A DNA stretch of 64,000 nucleotides from JBCCQL01 sp039414355. Its GTDB lineage: Bacteria > Planctomycetota > Planctomycetia > Pirellulales > Lacipirellulaceae. Numbering within the stretch: position 1 is the stretch's first letter; each line of letters begins with the position of its first letter. The notes under the pieces were generated by a model. It was not told where the DNA came from and did no database searches. It was given only the letters and a program-made list of their open reading frames with translations. Shown here piece by piece: positions 1-9,494 of this stretch. The stretch spans positions 62,001-126,000 of the forward strand of contig JBCDJN010000001.1 in assembly GCA_039414355.1 (NCBI GenBank). The letters are read 5' to 3'. Both the position numbers and the translations under genes were made by a program.

Positions 1-1979
1 CCAACGCGAATCACCACACTGCCAATCGTGCCGGCCTCGCCGTCGGAGAACGACACCTCCACGCGGTTCTTCTCCCGGAGCCGATCGGGGTCGACCGGGA
101 TCAGCTTGGTGGAAGCGTATTCCTTCTCGCCATCGTCCAAGCGCGGCGCCGCGTCTTCAAGCGGCACGTCGACGCTCCGACCGTTGAGCTTCACCTGCAA
201 CCGCGGGTCCGCGCCGGCGGGTCGCGTGACGCCGATGCGGAGCATCGCGTACGTGGCGGTCGCCGGCGACTCGGTCTCAACCAAGAACCTCGAAGGTTTG
301 CCCGGCGACGGCGAGACGATTGTCCGGCTGCCGTAGTGGGGGGTCTCGCTCATTGTCTTTCGATTCGGGATGGGCTGCGCGTAGTCCGCTGAGACCACCA
401 CCGCCTCTCGCCCGGCGATCTCGATCGCGCCGGCGGCGTCGGCGTCCGATTCTCGCAGGTAGGGCGTGTAGTCGTCGTTGCGACCGTATCGCCGCACACT
501 GACCGTCTTGGCGGCCGGCATCTTCAATCGCACCTGGTGCGGGGCGTCGGAGAGGTTGTTGATGACCACTCGCAGCGTCGATCCATCCGCGAACGCCCGC
601 GTCTGCAAGTCGGGGTCGCCACCGCGTGTGCACACCCGCCTGCCGGCGACGTCTCGGAAGAACTTGTAGAAGTCGGTGTTGTGGGTCTCTACCCATCGCG
701 AACGGTCTTCAAACCCGTACGGGACGAACATCGTCGGGTAGTACTCCGGGTCCCACCCCATGGTCTCCGGCAGGATGAACGGCACCGCTTTCTGGACGAT
801 GTGGGCGTGCTCCATGAACGTCAGCGTGTTGGCGATTGCCGAGCTTATCAGCACGTGGCTTGCGACGGACCGCTCGAGCACCGTCTGGTCGAACGCCGCC
901 GCGTTGTCCTGCTTGCTTACCAGCAACTCGCCGATCGCCTTCGCGTTGGGCCGACCTTGGGACGCCGTGATGTACCCGCCGTGCTCCGACACGACGAGAT
1001 CGATCGGCTTTCCATAGGTGTTGACCGCGTGCGTTTGGACGAAGTCGAGCACGCCCTCCAGAGGCAGCCCTCCCGTGACGCGGCCGTGGAGGTCGGCGCC
1101 GTCCCAGTTCAGGTAGTCGTAGACGTGGAAGGAGTAGAAGTCGAGCTCGGCACGCGTGTTGGCCAGGAAGTTCTTGAAGCCCTCAAAGGCGCGGTAGTTG
1201 TTCCGGTAGAAGTACGCCACCGAGAGGCACGGCCCGCCAACCTTTACCGCCAGGCCGCGGCCGTGGACGGCGGCGTGGGCCTTGGTGTGCCAGTTGGCTA
1301 GGTGCTCATCGGAGATGAACGACCAGTGCGGCTCGTTGATCGGCTCGTAGTACGCGGGGCGATCGAAGTCGGTGTAGCCGTACTCCAGCGCCGCCGCCGC
1401 CAACTCCGCTGCGGCATCGGTGTAGCCGGGCAGGTAGTGTTTGACCGCATGGGAGTCTCGGTCGGCCTCCGGCGTTGAGAACCTGCCCATGAAGTCGGGG
1501 AAGTCTAAACCGCGGCCGTGCGCGGCGACGTCCAGCCGGCCGCCGGCCAGGCTTGCGAAGGCGGCCGCCGGCGGCTTGACCCGCTGCTCACAAGCCGACT
1601 TCACCGAATCGGGATCGGCGAACCCGGGCCGCTCCGGGTCTTCCCCCAAACGGTCGGCGTCACCAACCGCCGAGTTGATCGGACCGAGGTTCCGGCCGAA
1701 GGTCGCGTTGAGTTCGCCGAGCAGGTACTCGACACGCTCAGGCGACCTCATCCGCTGATCAAAGTTCGTCCCCGGATCGCACATCGAGAAGTACTTCTCG
1801 CGATCGAGTTCGCTGACGCCCGCGATGCTTCGCGTGATGGTTGGGTAGACAGCGAGCTCAACGGTCTCCGCCCGGGCAATCCCGCCACCCGTCGCGACCG
1901 CGAGTGCCAGCAGGCCTCGGCGCCAGCCGGTGAGCAGGAGCAGCTTCGAAGGCGAAGACGAAAGGCAGCGCGGATTCAC
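1..1979 (-). CDS. GH86-like beta-agarase/porphyranase, C-terminus beyond the window
   Basis: Probably a secreted endo-acting galactanase that cuts agar or porphyran. The reading frame is open from an in-frame TGA at 2061-2063 to the left edge, so the C-terminus is missing (about 660 residues are visible). I chose the GTG at 1977-1979: a GGGGAG lies upstream and it gives a signal peptide ending near ARA. Other GTG/TTG starts up to about 2047 are possible. The TIM-barrel region contains EPINEPHWSF around residue 215 (candidate acid/base Glu) and LVVSEHGGY around residue 332 (candidate nucleophile). TFMEHAHIVQKAVPFIL and beta-sandwich-like sequence follow, as in GH86 enzymes. It is the last visible gene of the minus-strand degradation cluster, 151 nt after a sulfatase. 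The family call is from recalled motifs; other clan GH-A families (for example GH39) are the main alternative. Confidence 0.75.
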   Translation of the reverse strand, partial: MNPRCLSSSPSKLLLLTGWRRGLLALAVATGGGIARAETVELAVYPTITRSIAGVSELDREKYFSMCDPGTNFDQRMRSPERVEYLLGELNATFGRNLGPINSAVGDADRLGEDPERPGFADPDSVKSACEQRVKPPAAAFASLAGGRLDVAAHGRGLDFPDFMGRFSTPEADRDSHAVKHYLPGYTDAAAELAAAALEYGYTDFDRPAYYEPINEPHWSFISDEHLANWHTKAHAAVHGRGLAVKVGGPCLSVAYFYRNNYRAFEGFKNFLANTRAELDFYSFHVYDYLNWDGADLHGRVTGGLPLEGVLDFVQTHAVNTYGKPIDLVVSEHGGYITASQGRPNAKAIGELLVSKQDNAAAFDQTVLERSVASHVLISSAIANTLTFMEHAHIVQKAVPFILPETMGWDPEYYPTMFVPYGFEDRSRWVETHNTDFYKFFRDVAGRRVCTRGGDPDLQTRAFADGSTLRVVINNLSDAPHQVRLKMPAAKTVSVRRYGRNDDYTPYLRESDADAAGAIEIAGREAVVVSADYAQPIPNRKTMSETPHYGSRTIVSPSPGKPSRFLVETESPATATYAMLRIGVTRPAGADPRLQVKLNGRSVDVPLEDAAPRLDDGEKEYASTKLIPVDPDRLREKNRVEVSFSDGEAGTIGSVVIRV

Positions 1980-2130
1980 GGCGGCGGGGCTCCCCGAGAC
2001 GACTTGCAAAAGAGGGCGGTGAGACGAGGCGGGCCCTCGCCCCACTAATGTCGCCCGCCCTCAAGAAAGCCGGTCGATTCGCCACGCGTAGTCCGCATGG
2101 AGCATGCGGTTGATCGCCTGCTGGAACGAC

Positions 2131-3657
2131 TCATCTAGCAGTTGCCGGGGCCGCGTGGCTACCGTGCCTGGGACGCCAAACCGGTATTCCCCCGGCGCCC
2201 AGCTGCTCGCGGTAGACGTCATGAAACGGCGCCGAGGCCGCGAGCGCCCCTTTCTCGTTGACCATCATCGGTCGCGTCGCTCGCCACCATCGGTCGTACG
2301 CGGCCAGCATCGAACGGACGACATCGGGGTGCTCACCAAGCACGTTGCGTTGCTGGCCGGGGTCTTCAAGAACGTCGTGCAATCGCTCGCTGCCGACAAG
2401 TCGGAATCGTGGGCCGCGGATAGCGAAGCCCTTCGACTTGTAGTCGTTCGGCTCGGCGCCGAGCGGCCAACGACCGACGTGATTGAACAGGTAGCGTTCG
2501 GGCCAGTTCTCCTGGCTGCCCTCGATCAGCGGCGCCAGGCTTCGACCCTCGACTTGCCCCGCGGGCAAGGACGCGCCGGCCACTTCGGCAAGCGTCGGCA
2601 TCACGTCCACGGCGTTGGCCACGGCATTGACGTCAGCGCCGATCGTTTGCCCCGGCCCGCGCCAGAAAAACGGAACACGCACGCCGCCCTCTTCCACGCT
2701 GCCCTTGTAGCCGCGCATGCCGGCGTTAAAGGCAACCACCGGCTCGCCGCTAGCGTTTTGACCAATCTCATCGCCCTCGCGGCCGGCGCCGCTCGGCACC
2801 GTGCCGTTGTCCGACATGAAGATCAGAATTGTGTTGTCCGCGATCCCGAGGCTTGTAAGCTCGGCGTCTAAGCGTCCGAGGTTCTCGTCGATGTTCTCAA
2901 CCATCCCGTAGAAGCCGGCATGGTTCTCGGTCATGCCGAGCGCGCGGAACCGATCCGCGTTGGCGTCGGGTGCGAGGAACGGGCCGTGCGGGGCATTCGT
3001 CGCGATGTAGGCGAAGAAGGGTTGGCGTCCCTTGGATTGGCCACGCATCCAGTCCATCGCGGCGTCGAAGAAGACGTCGGTGCAAAAGCCCTTCGTGCGG
3101 ACGAAGCGACCGTTGTGGCGGATGGTCGGATCGAAGTAGCGGTTGCCCGGCGCGTCGGCGCAGCTTCCGTCATAGTGCTGTCCGATCCCGCCCGCGCCGT
3201 GGATGAACGCCTCGTTGAAGCCGCGGTTGTTTGGCTGGTAAGGGTCCTCGTCACCGAGGTGCCACTTGCCGAAGATGCCCGTCGCGTAGCCCGCCTCGCT
3301 GAGCACCTCTGCGAGCGTGACCGCCGAGAGCGCGAGGCGTTCGCGCTCGAGGATGGTGTGCGTGATACCGTTACGCATCGGGTGGCGGCCCGTCATCAAC
3401 GCCGCCCGTGTTGGAGCGCAGGTCGGGCAGACCAAGAAGCGGTCGAAACGCACGCTCTGGTCGTGCAGCCGGTCCATGTTTGGTGTGCGCAGCCACGGGT
3501 GCCCGTGGCGCCCGAGTTGGCCGTAACCTTGGTCGTCGGTGATGACGAGCACGATGTTCGCGCGACTGCCTCGCAGCGCAGGCGCCGCTGACGCCCCGGC
3601 GACGACGACGCCGCAAATCGTGCCGACAGCAACCAGAGTCGAGAGTCGATTCATCAT
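2131..3657 (-). CDS. Secreted S1-family sulfatase (CAPTR active site)
   Basis: Hydrolyses a sulfate ester, presumably on the galactan attacked by the neighbouring glycosidases, in the periplasm or outside the cell. The 508-residue protein starts with a signal peptide (to about residue 25), then NIVLVITDDQGYG with the metal-binding Asp pair. The formylglycine site is C80-A-P-T-R84, then ALMTGR; Cys is the residue matured to formylglycine, and Thr replaces the more usual Ser. FGKWHLG and a later MSDNGT complete the catalytic core. The start is 18 nt downstream of the oxidoreductase gene, so the two are probably cotranscribed. The exact substrate and S1 subfamily cannot be read from the sequence. 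Confidence 0.93.
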   Translation of the reverse strand: MMNRLSTLVAVGTICGVVVAGASAAPALRGSRANIVLVITDDQGYGQLGRHGHPWLRTPNMDRLHDQSVRFDRFLVCPTCAPTRAALMTGRHPMRNGITHTILERERLALSAVTLAEVLSEAGYATGIFGKWHLGDEDPYQPNNRGFNEAFIHGAGGIGQHYDGSCADAPGNRYFDPTIRHNGRFVRTKGFCTDVFFDAAMDWMRGQSKGRQPFFAYIATNAPHGPFLAPDANADRFRALGMTENHAGFYGMVENIDENLGRLDAELTSLGIADNTILIFMSDNGTVPSGAGREGDEIGQNASGEPVVAFNAGMRGYKGSVEEGGVRVPFFWRGPGQTIGADVNAVANAVDVMPTLAEVAGASLPAGQVEGRSLAPLIEGSQENWPERYLFNHVGRWPLGAEPNDYKSKGFAIRGPRFRLVGSERLHDVLEDPGQQRNVLGEHPDVVRSMLAAYDRWWRATRPMMVNEKGALAASAPFHDVYREQLGAGGIPVWRPRHGSHAAPATAR

Positions 3658-3675
3658 CCCGTGCGCCTCACTCGG

Positions 3676-5082
3676 TCAGACCTCGAGCTCAAAACCCTCA
3701 CGCGGCGCCCGGGCGAGGAAAGCGTTGGCCTGCTCGTCGCCGACGAAGCGCTCGCTGCCGGGGTCGAACACCAGCGTGCGATTGAGCCGCATCGCAATGT
3801 TGGCCACATGGCAGACTGAGAGGTTCGTGTGGTGAGACGCGACATCGGAGATGGGCGTCGTCTCGCCCCGGACGCTGCGGAAGAAGTTGTCCATGTGCCA
3901 AAGACCCTTGGGATTGGCGTCCTTGTGCAGCCCGCGGTAGTCGTCCGGCGACAGCGGATCGTCTCGAAGTTCTTCCACCGGCTTGCCCACGACCTTCGAA
4001 CGGTTGACAAGCATCCGCCCCTCGTCGCCCTGGAACATCACGCCGTTCCCGAACCCGAGGTCGTCGCGGGCGGAGTCGCGGATGTCGATCTCCGTTCCAT
4101 CCGCCAGAGTGACACGGACGTGGAACCTGGTTGCCGTGTTGAAGCGGTCGTCCGTCGCCGGCATGCCGTCGATGAACTCAACCGGATGCTTAACGGCCAA
4201 CGGTTCAACCTGATAGGGGCCAAGCGCGGCCGGCGTCTTGTTCAGCGCCCAGAGCGCGATGTCGACGTGGTGGGCGCCCCAGTCGGTTAGCTTCCCGCCG
4301 GAGTACTCGTACCACCACCGGAAATGGGCGTGCCCGCGGCTCTGTGGGAACTGTGAGCCGTAGCCGCCCGACGGCCTGCCGCCCTCGCGGTACGGCACGT
4401 ACGGCGCCGGGCCGAGCCAGCGGTTCCAGTTCAGTGAGGCACGCGGGGCGACCACCGGCAGGCCCGGGGACGACGGGGCGCCGTCCAGCCCGCAAGTAAC
4501 CCGCTTGATCTTGCCGAGCCGCCCGGTGCGCACCATGGCCGCCGCCTTCTGGAAGCCCTTGCCGGATCGCTGCTGTGACCCGACCGCCATGACTCGCCCC
4601 GTCGACTGGAGCGCGTCGACAATCTGCCGGCCCTCGGCGACGGTCAGCGTAAGCGGCTTCTCGCAGTAGATATCTTTGCCGGCGTGCAGAGCCTCGATGG
4701 CGATCTTGGCGTGCCAGTGATCCGGGGTGGCGATCACCAACACGCCGATGTCTCGGCGATCGAGCAGTCGGCGGTAGTCTTCGCACAGAGCGGGCGCCCG
4801 GGCGGTGAGCGACTTCGAGCGGTAATGATCGCTCAGCGTCTTCGCGGCGCGGCGAAGGTGCATGGAGTCGACATCGCAGATCGCCTCGCAGGAAGCGAAG
4901 GACGTCGCCTCCTTCATCAGCCCTGTGCCGCGGATGCCGACGCCAATCGACGCGAACCGCAGGGGGCCTTCCGCTCGCCCAGGCGACGCCGACGCAACTC
5001 CGCCACCCGCGAGGGTTAGCGACGCGGCCGCGGCGCCGGTTCCAAGAAACTCGCGACGGTTCAGACTGTTGCTAGTTGCCAT
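3676..5082 (-). CDS. Tat-exported Gfo/Idh/MocA-family oxidoreductase
   Basis: A 468-residue NAD(P)-dependent sugar oxidoreductase-like protein. The N-terminus has a Tat-type signal (NRREFLGTGAAAASLTLAGG), so the protein is probably exported folded with its cofactor. A Rossmann region (RFASIGVGIRGTG) is followed by the family signature CEKPLTLTVAEG around residue 145. The C-terminal half is the alpha/beta domain carrying WYEYSGGKLTDWGAHHVDIA. The family includes sugar dehydrogenases and the NAD-dependent GH109 glycosidases; planctomycetes hold many Tat-exported members of unknown substrate. It sits between two sulfatases, which suggests a role on a modified sugar from the same polysaccharide. 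Confidence 0.9.
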   Translation of the reverse strand: MATSNSLNRREFLGTGAAAASLTLAGGGVASASPGRAEGPLRFASIGVGIRGTGLMKEATSFASCEAICDVDSMHLRRAAKTLSDHYRSKSLTARAPALCEDYRRLLDRRDIGVLVIATPDHWHAKIAIEALHAGKDIYCEKPLTLTVAEGRQIVDALQSTGRVMAVGSQQRSGKGFQKAAAMVRTGRLGKIKRVTCGLDGAPSSPGLPVVAPRASLNWNRWLGPAPYVPYREGGRPSGGYGSQFPQSRGHAHFRWWYEYSGGKLTDWGAHHVDIALWALNKTPAALGPYQVEPLAVKHPVEFIDGMPATDDRFNTATRFHVRVTLADGTEIDIRDSARDDLGFGNGVMFQGDEGRMLVNRSKVVGKPVEELRDDPLSPDDYRGLHKDANPKGLWHMDNFFRSVRGETTPISDVASHHTNLSVCHVANIAMRLNRTLVFDPGSERFVGDEQANAFLARAPREGFELEV

Positions 5083-5185
5083 CTCGGGCTCATGCTCGAT
5101 TGGTTGAAGGTTCTAGGCCACCGCCAGTCTACTCGGCGGTTCATCACCGTGGCAGCTTCCCTCCAGCGACTGCTGGCCGGGGCCG

Positions 5186-6727
5186 TCACCAGGTTTCGCT
5201 ACGCACCTGCATGAGATCGGGGTAACGCTCGTCGTCGTCGCCGATCTCCGCCTTCAACAATAGTAATCGATCTTTGAGCCGCGTGATGGTCGCCGCGTAT
5301 CGCGGGTCTTGGATGGCGTTGCGGTCCTCGGTGGGGTCCTCGGCGAGATCATAGAACTCCCAGTGAGCCGGTGTCGGCGTCGGCAGCGCCCCCGCGGCGT
5401 CGAGCGGCAGGCCGTAGAAGTAGGTGAGCTTGTACCGCTCGGTACGAATGCCGTAGTGGGCCGGGACGTCGTGGTGCGTCATGTGCATCCAGTAGCGGTA
5501 GTAGACCGCGTCTCGCCACTCGCCCGCAGCTCCGCCATTGAGCAACGGCGTGAGACTCATTCCCTGCTGATCCGCGAGGTCAGCGGGGTCCGAGCTGGCA
5601 AGATCCAAGAGGGTTGGCAAGAAATCGACGTTGGTCACCAGTTCCTTACGCGCCACGCCGCTGGGCGTCTTGCCTGGCGACCAGACGATAAGCGGCATCC
5701 GCATCGACTCCTCGTAGACCCAACGCTTGTCGATGTAGTCGTGCTCACCGAGCATGAAGCCCTGGTCGGAGGTGTAAACGATGACGGTGTTGTCGAGCTC
5801 GCCGAGCTCTTCCAGGCACGCCATCAGTCGGGCGATGTTGTCGTCGACACCGCGGACGCACCGCAGGTACTTCTTGAGGTACCGCTGATAGGTCTCTTCC
5901 GCGTAAGCCCGGTCGTCAAGCGATTCGGGCGTGGTCATGTGGTGACCCATGTTGCGACGCGTGTTGCGACGCGAGACGCTCGTGCCGTACTGATCTCGGT
6001 CGATCGGCCCGTGGCCGTCGCGGTTGTGCAGGTTTGCCGGCTCGGGGATGTGGTCGTGGGCGTACAGCCAGTCGTACCGCTCGGCGTTCTCGAAGTTGTC
6101 GTGCGGCGCCTTGAAGTGGTGCATCAGGAAGAACGGCTTGCCGGATCGCCGTTTCTTCAGCCACGCGATGGATTGGTTCGTGATGGCGTCGGAGGAGTGG
6201 ATCGAATCGTACATGCGATCCGACGGCCGCAGGGTGTTGGCGGGCCATGGCTTGTTGCCGGGCACCCGGAAGGTTGGGTTAAAGTACTTCCCTTGGCCGG
6301 GCAGCACGCAGAAGTGATCAAACGCCGCGGGCTCGGCCGACAGGTGCCACTTGCCAATCACCGCCGTCTCGTAGCCGGCCGAGCGCATCCGGTGCGCCAG
6401 CGTCTGCTTCTCCGCCGGGATCTTGCCCTGCAGCGTCCGCACGCCGTTGGTGTGAGAATACTGGCCCGTCATCAGCGTCGCGCGGCTCGGGACGCAGATG
6501 GAGTTGCTGTTGAAGCAGTTAGTGAACCGCACGCCCTCGGCGGCCAGGCGGTCGAGCGTGGGCGTGGGGTCAAGCGACGCCAGCCTGCCGCCGTACGCCC
6601 CGATGGCGTGCGCGGCGTGGTCGTCCGACATGATGAACAGGATGCTCGGACTCTCGCCGGCTAGGCCGAGACAAGCGCTGACCGAGAAGAGCCAGCCGGT
6701 AACCGCCACGCGAAACAGGAATCTCAT
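5186..6727 (-). CDS. Secreted S1-family sulfatase (CVPSR active site)
   Basis: A 513-residue sulfatase with a signal peptide (to about residue 24). SILFIMSDDHAAHAIGAYG supplies the metal-binding Asp pair, and the canonical formylglycine site is C78-V-P-S-R82 followed by ATLMTGQ. IGKWHL and YTSDQGFMLGEHD are further conserved core motifs. The C-terminal region is rich in aromatic residues (VYYRYWMHMTHHDVPAHYG), typical of S1 enzymes acting on glycans. Its ATG overlaps the stop of the upstream beta-helix gene by 4 nt (ATGA), indicating translational coupling. It differs clearly from the other sulfatase in this cluster, so the two probably remove sulfate from different positions. Confidence 0.94.
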   Translation of the reverse strand: MRFLFRVAVTGWLFSVSACLGLAGESPSILFIMSDDHAAHAIGAYGGRLASLDPTPTLDRLAAEGVRFTNCFNSNSICVPSRATLMTGQYSHTNGVRTLQGKIPAEKQTLAHRMRSAGYETAVIGKWHLSAEPAAFDHFCVLPGQGKYFNPTFRVPGNKPWPANTLRPSDRMYDSIHSSDAITNQSIAWLKKRRSGKPFFLMHHFKAPHDNFENAERYDWLYAHDHIPEPANLHNRDGHGPIDRDQYGTSVSRRNTRRNMGHHMTTPESLDDRAYAEETYQRYLKKYLRCVRGVDDNIARLMACLEELGELDNTVIVYTSDQGFMLGEHDYIDKRWVYEESMRMPLIVWSPGKTPSGVARKELVTNVDFLPTLLDLASSDPADLADQQGMSLTPLLNGGAAGEWRDAVYYRYWMHMTHHDVPAHYGIRTERYKLTYFYGLPLDAAGALPTPTPAHWEFYDLAEDPTEDRNAIQDPRYAATITRLKDRLLLLKAEIGDDDERYPDLMQVRSETW

Positions 6728-9453
6728 AGAGCACCCTCTAGGCCAAACACTTGATCCGTTGCATCGAAGTCCGCCTCTTCTTCGGCCGCTCGCAGCAACT
6801 CGATCGGATCTGAATCGTTGCCGGGCGGGTTGTCGATGGACAACAGCAACAGACTGCTGTCGTTCCGTGCCTCGCTCCCGAGAGCGGGTGCCACCGCTGT
6901 CTCTCCATCCGTTTTCCGATTCACGGAATCAAACGCGGCGAAGGCTGTGGCGACCGCGGGGGGCGCAGCGGCGTCGGCTTCTTGCACAGCGCCCGATCCC
7001 GCGACGCCTTGCGGCCTCACCGCACTCACAGGCGAAGCGACCTGGCCGAAGTTCTGCTTCCAAACATGGTAGTCGCTGACGGTTACCGCGCCGTCGCGGT
7101 CGCCGTCGGCGGCCAGGACCTGCCCGGTCTCACCGAGCGAGCTCCGCCACACGGTGAAGTCCGCCGCGTCCACCGCGCCATCGGCGTTGTAATCGCCGGC
7201 GATGACGGTCCCTGGTTCAACCAGGCGGTACGCGAAGCGATCGATGCGGAAGTCGCTCTGCGACGCGTTGCTTAGCCCGCGGACACCGGCGTACAACCCG
7301 CTCGCGTCGTAGGCTGCCTGATCGGAAACGGTCGCGGTCGTCTCACCAAGAGCAACGCCCTGCGAAACATTCTCGACGGCGAGCGTCACCAACCATTCGC
7401 CGGCGGCGCCGGTCTTGGTTGCCTCCCAGTTGACTCGCAGCGTGTCGGTCTGCGTGTCGCCCGCCGAACGGTCGATCCCAACCTGCTCGTCCGTAAGGGT
7501 CAATGAATCGCCGGAGGTCTCTTCGGCAAGGAACAACAGCCCGTCGCTGTCGGCCGCGTAGCGGACCAAGCCGGAGACGAAGTCGCTGCCGTTGTTTCCG
7601 ATGGCGGGTATGAAGGTGCCGCCTGAGTTGAGGGTGGTCACGCCGAAGCGGAACTGGTCCGACGTGGTGTCTTGCGAGACGTCGATGTCGAAGTCGAACT
7701 TCAGCTGAAGCGTCTCGCCCGGATCCGCGTTGGCGGCGTTGTTGTTGGTGACGCCTTGGAAGGCCGTTGTTGACGACGTCGCGTGGCCGGCGCCCGCGGC
7801 GTCCTCAACGGCCCAGCCGCTCTGCCCCACCCAGCCCTGCTGCCCGCGCACGTCGCCGGCGTCGGCGAAGGCGGGCGACGCGAAGTGGTGGTCGAAGAGC
7901 GTCTGCACCGTAGCAAACGGAGCGAGCACCGAGACGGTCACGCCGGCCGCGCCTTGTCGATCGCCGTCGGTCGCCTGCACCGTCAGGGTGTAACTCGACT
8001 GCAGGTCGAAAGCCACCGGCCCCGCGACGGTGATGACGCCGCTGTTATCGATAGCGAAGGCGTCGCCGTCGTTGCCCGCGATGATCTCGAACGAAACGTC
8101 CACCACGTCCGCGTTCAGCGGCGAGACGACGCCGACGACTGTGCCAACGCTGGCCCCGCTCTCCACGGACATCGCGGGCGCGGAGAGCACGATCCCGTCG
8201 TCCGCGTTGAACTCCGCGTCCAGATCGGCGAGCAGTTGCACGGCGTTGACCGCGTTGTTTCGCCCTCCGGCGGTTGGCAGGAAGTTGAGCCACTCGGCGT
8301 CAAAAAAGAAGGTGGTCGACTGGCCGGCCCCGAACCCGCGGTTCGCCCAGAAGTAGGTCGGCCCCTTGCCCGCGTTCTCCTTGGCGAAGTAGTCGCCGCC
8401 GGATTGCGGAACGTCGCCTTCAGTGAAGATGACGTTATCGATGAAGTAGTTGTGCTCGGTCCAGTCGGCCGGGTTCGGGTTGTTGCCGGCGAAGAACTCG
8501 GAGGTGCCGTTGTCCGCCCAGCCGAGCATGAAACCGCGGTTGGGGTTGCCGAAGTCGGCGATGATCCCCAGGCCGCGGATGAAGTAGCTGTCTTCGGTTC
8601 CCTCTTCAACGAACCCCGCCCACCGGCCGGCGCCGATCGAGACGTTCTCATACCCGATCGCGTCGTCGGTGAAGGCGTCCCAGTCAAAGCTGTCGATGCC
8701 GGCGTTCTCGACGAAGTTGTGCGCTGCCTTCAGGTTGGTGGTTCCCAGCGACCACACGGCCCGGTCGAGCGTGTCACGGATGTAGTTGTTGGTGATCGTG
8801 ACGTCGTGGATGTTGAACGGGTGCGCGGCGACGCCGTTCCAAACGAACGCCATCTCGAAGCCGTCTACCTCAACGTTGCTCGACCCGCCGCCGATAAACA
8901 CCGCCGTGGCGTGCGGCGAGTTGGGGTCGAGGTTGGGTGTGCTGTGCAGCAGGGCGTTGTTCACGCCGATCAGCTTCACGTTGTCTGACCCGTTTAGCCG
9001 GAAGATGGCGTCGGCGTTGGCGCCGGTGTTCTCGATGCTGTGCACGCCGCCCGGCGCCGTGAAGGCGCCCTGCTTGAAGATGCTGTCCTCGACGTAGATG
9101 TGCACATTGCTCGGCACAACGATGGTGTCCGTGATCGTGAGGTCGCCGCGGATCACGTAGACGTTCGGGTTGGCGACCGTGCCCGCGGCAATCTGCGACA
9201 GGTCGGCGACCGAGTCGAGAACCATCGCCCCCGCGGGAGTCGTCTGCGTGGCGTTCAAACCCACAAGCGTGTTGGCGAGGGTCTCCTCGCTGAGGATCTG
9301 AGCTTCGTACGTGCTGGTGTCGATGTAGTCGACAACGCGCTGCGAGATACCCGCCGCGGCTAGGTCCGCCAGGGTCACGGTCAGCGCGAGGCGGGTCTCA
9401 AGAGACTCGCAGCGCAGGGATCGTTGATTGGAGAAGGCTTTGCGCATCGGCAT
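6724..9453 (-). CDS. Large secreted parallel beta-helix protein with cadherin-like and dockerin repeats
   Basis: About 909 residues from the ATG at 9451-9453; a second ATG lies at 9445-9447. Starting further upstream would overlap the GH29 gene. The N-terminus carries RSLRCESLETRLALTV, an LE-x-R-x-x-L motif common at the start of large planctomycete surface proteins. Residues of about 100-430 look like a right-handed parallel beta-helix (many short N/G-rich strands such as VTITNNYIRDTLDRAVWSLG), a fold of polysaccharide lyases and hydrolases. A cadherin-like segment follows, then a jelly-roll-like region, and two Ca-binding dockerin-type repeats (DYNADGAVDAADFTVWRSSL and GDRDGAVTVSDYHVWKQNFG). 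No catalytic residues were assigned; a lyase or glycan-binding role is inference. The downstream sulfatase start overlaps its stop. Confidence 0.8.
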   Translation of the reverse strand: MPMRKAFSNQRSLRCESLETRLALTVTLADLAAAGISQRVVDYIDTSTYEAQILSEETLANTLVGLNATQTTPAGAMVLDSVADLSQIAAGTVANPNVYVIRGDLTITDTIVVPSNVHIYVEDSIFKQGAFTAPGGVHSIENTGANADAIFRLNGSDNVKLIGVNNALLHSTPNLDPNSPHATAVFIGGGSSNVEVDGFEMAFVWNGVAAHPFNIHDVTITNNYIRDTLDRAVWSLGTTNLKAAHNFVENAGIDSFDWDAFTDDAIGYENVSIGAGRWAGFVEEGTEDSYFIRGLGIIADFGNPNRGFMLGWADNGTSEFFAGNNPNPADWTEHNYFIDNVIFTEGDVPQSGGDYFAKENAGKGPTYFWANRGFGAGQSTTFFFDAEWLNFLPTAGGRNNAVNAVQLLADLDAEFNADDGIVLSAPAMSVESGASVGTVVGVVSPLNADVVDVSFEIIAGNDGDAFAIDNSGVITVAGPVAFDLQSSYTLTVQATDGDRQGAAGVTVSVLAPFATVQTLFDHHFASPAFADAGDVRGQQGWVGQSGWAVEDAAGAGHATSSTTAFQGVTNNNAANADPGETLQLKFDFDIDVSQDTTSDQFRFGVTTLNSGGTFIPAIGNNGSDFVSGLVRYAADSDGLLFLAEETSGDSLTLTDEQVGIDRSAGDTQTDTLRVNWEATKTGAAGEWLVTLAVENVSQGVALGETTATVSDQAAYDASGLYAGVRGLSNASQSDFRIDRFAYRLVEPGTVIAGDYNADGAVDAADFTVWRSSLGETGQVLAADGDRDGAVTVSDYHVWKQNFGQVASPVSAVRPQGVAGSGAVQEADAAAPPAVATAFAAFDSVNRKTDGETAVAPALGSEARNDSSLLLLSIDNPPGNDSDPIELLRAAEEEADFDATDQVFGLEGAL

Positions 9454-9494
9454 CGAAGAGGTAGGGGGCCAGCCGTGCCGGGAGAACCAAGCCG

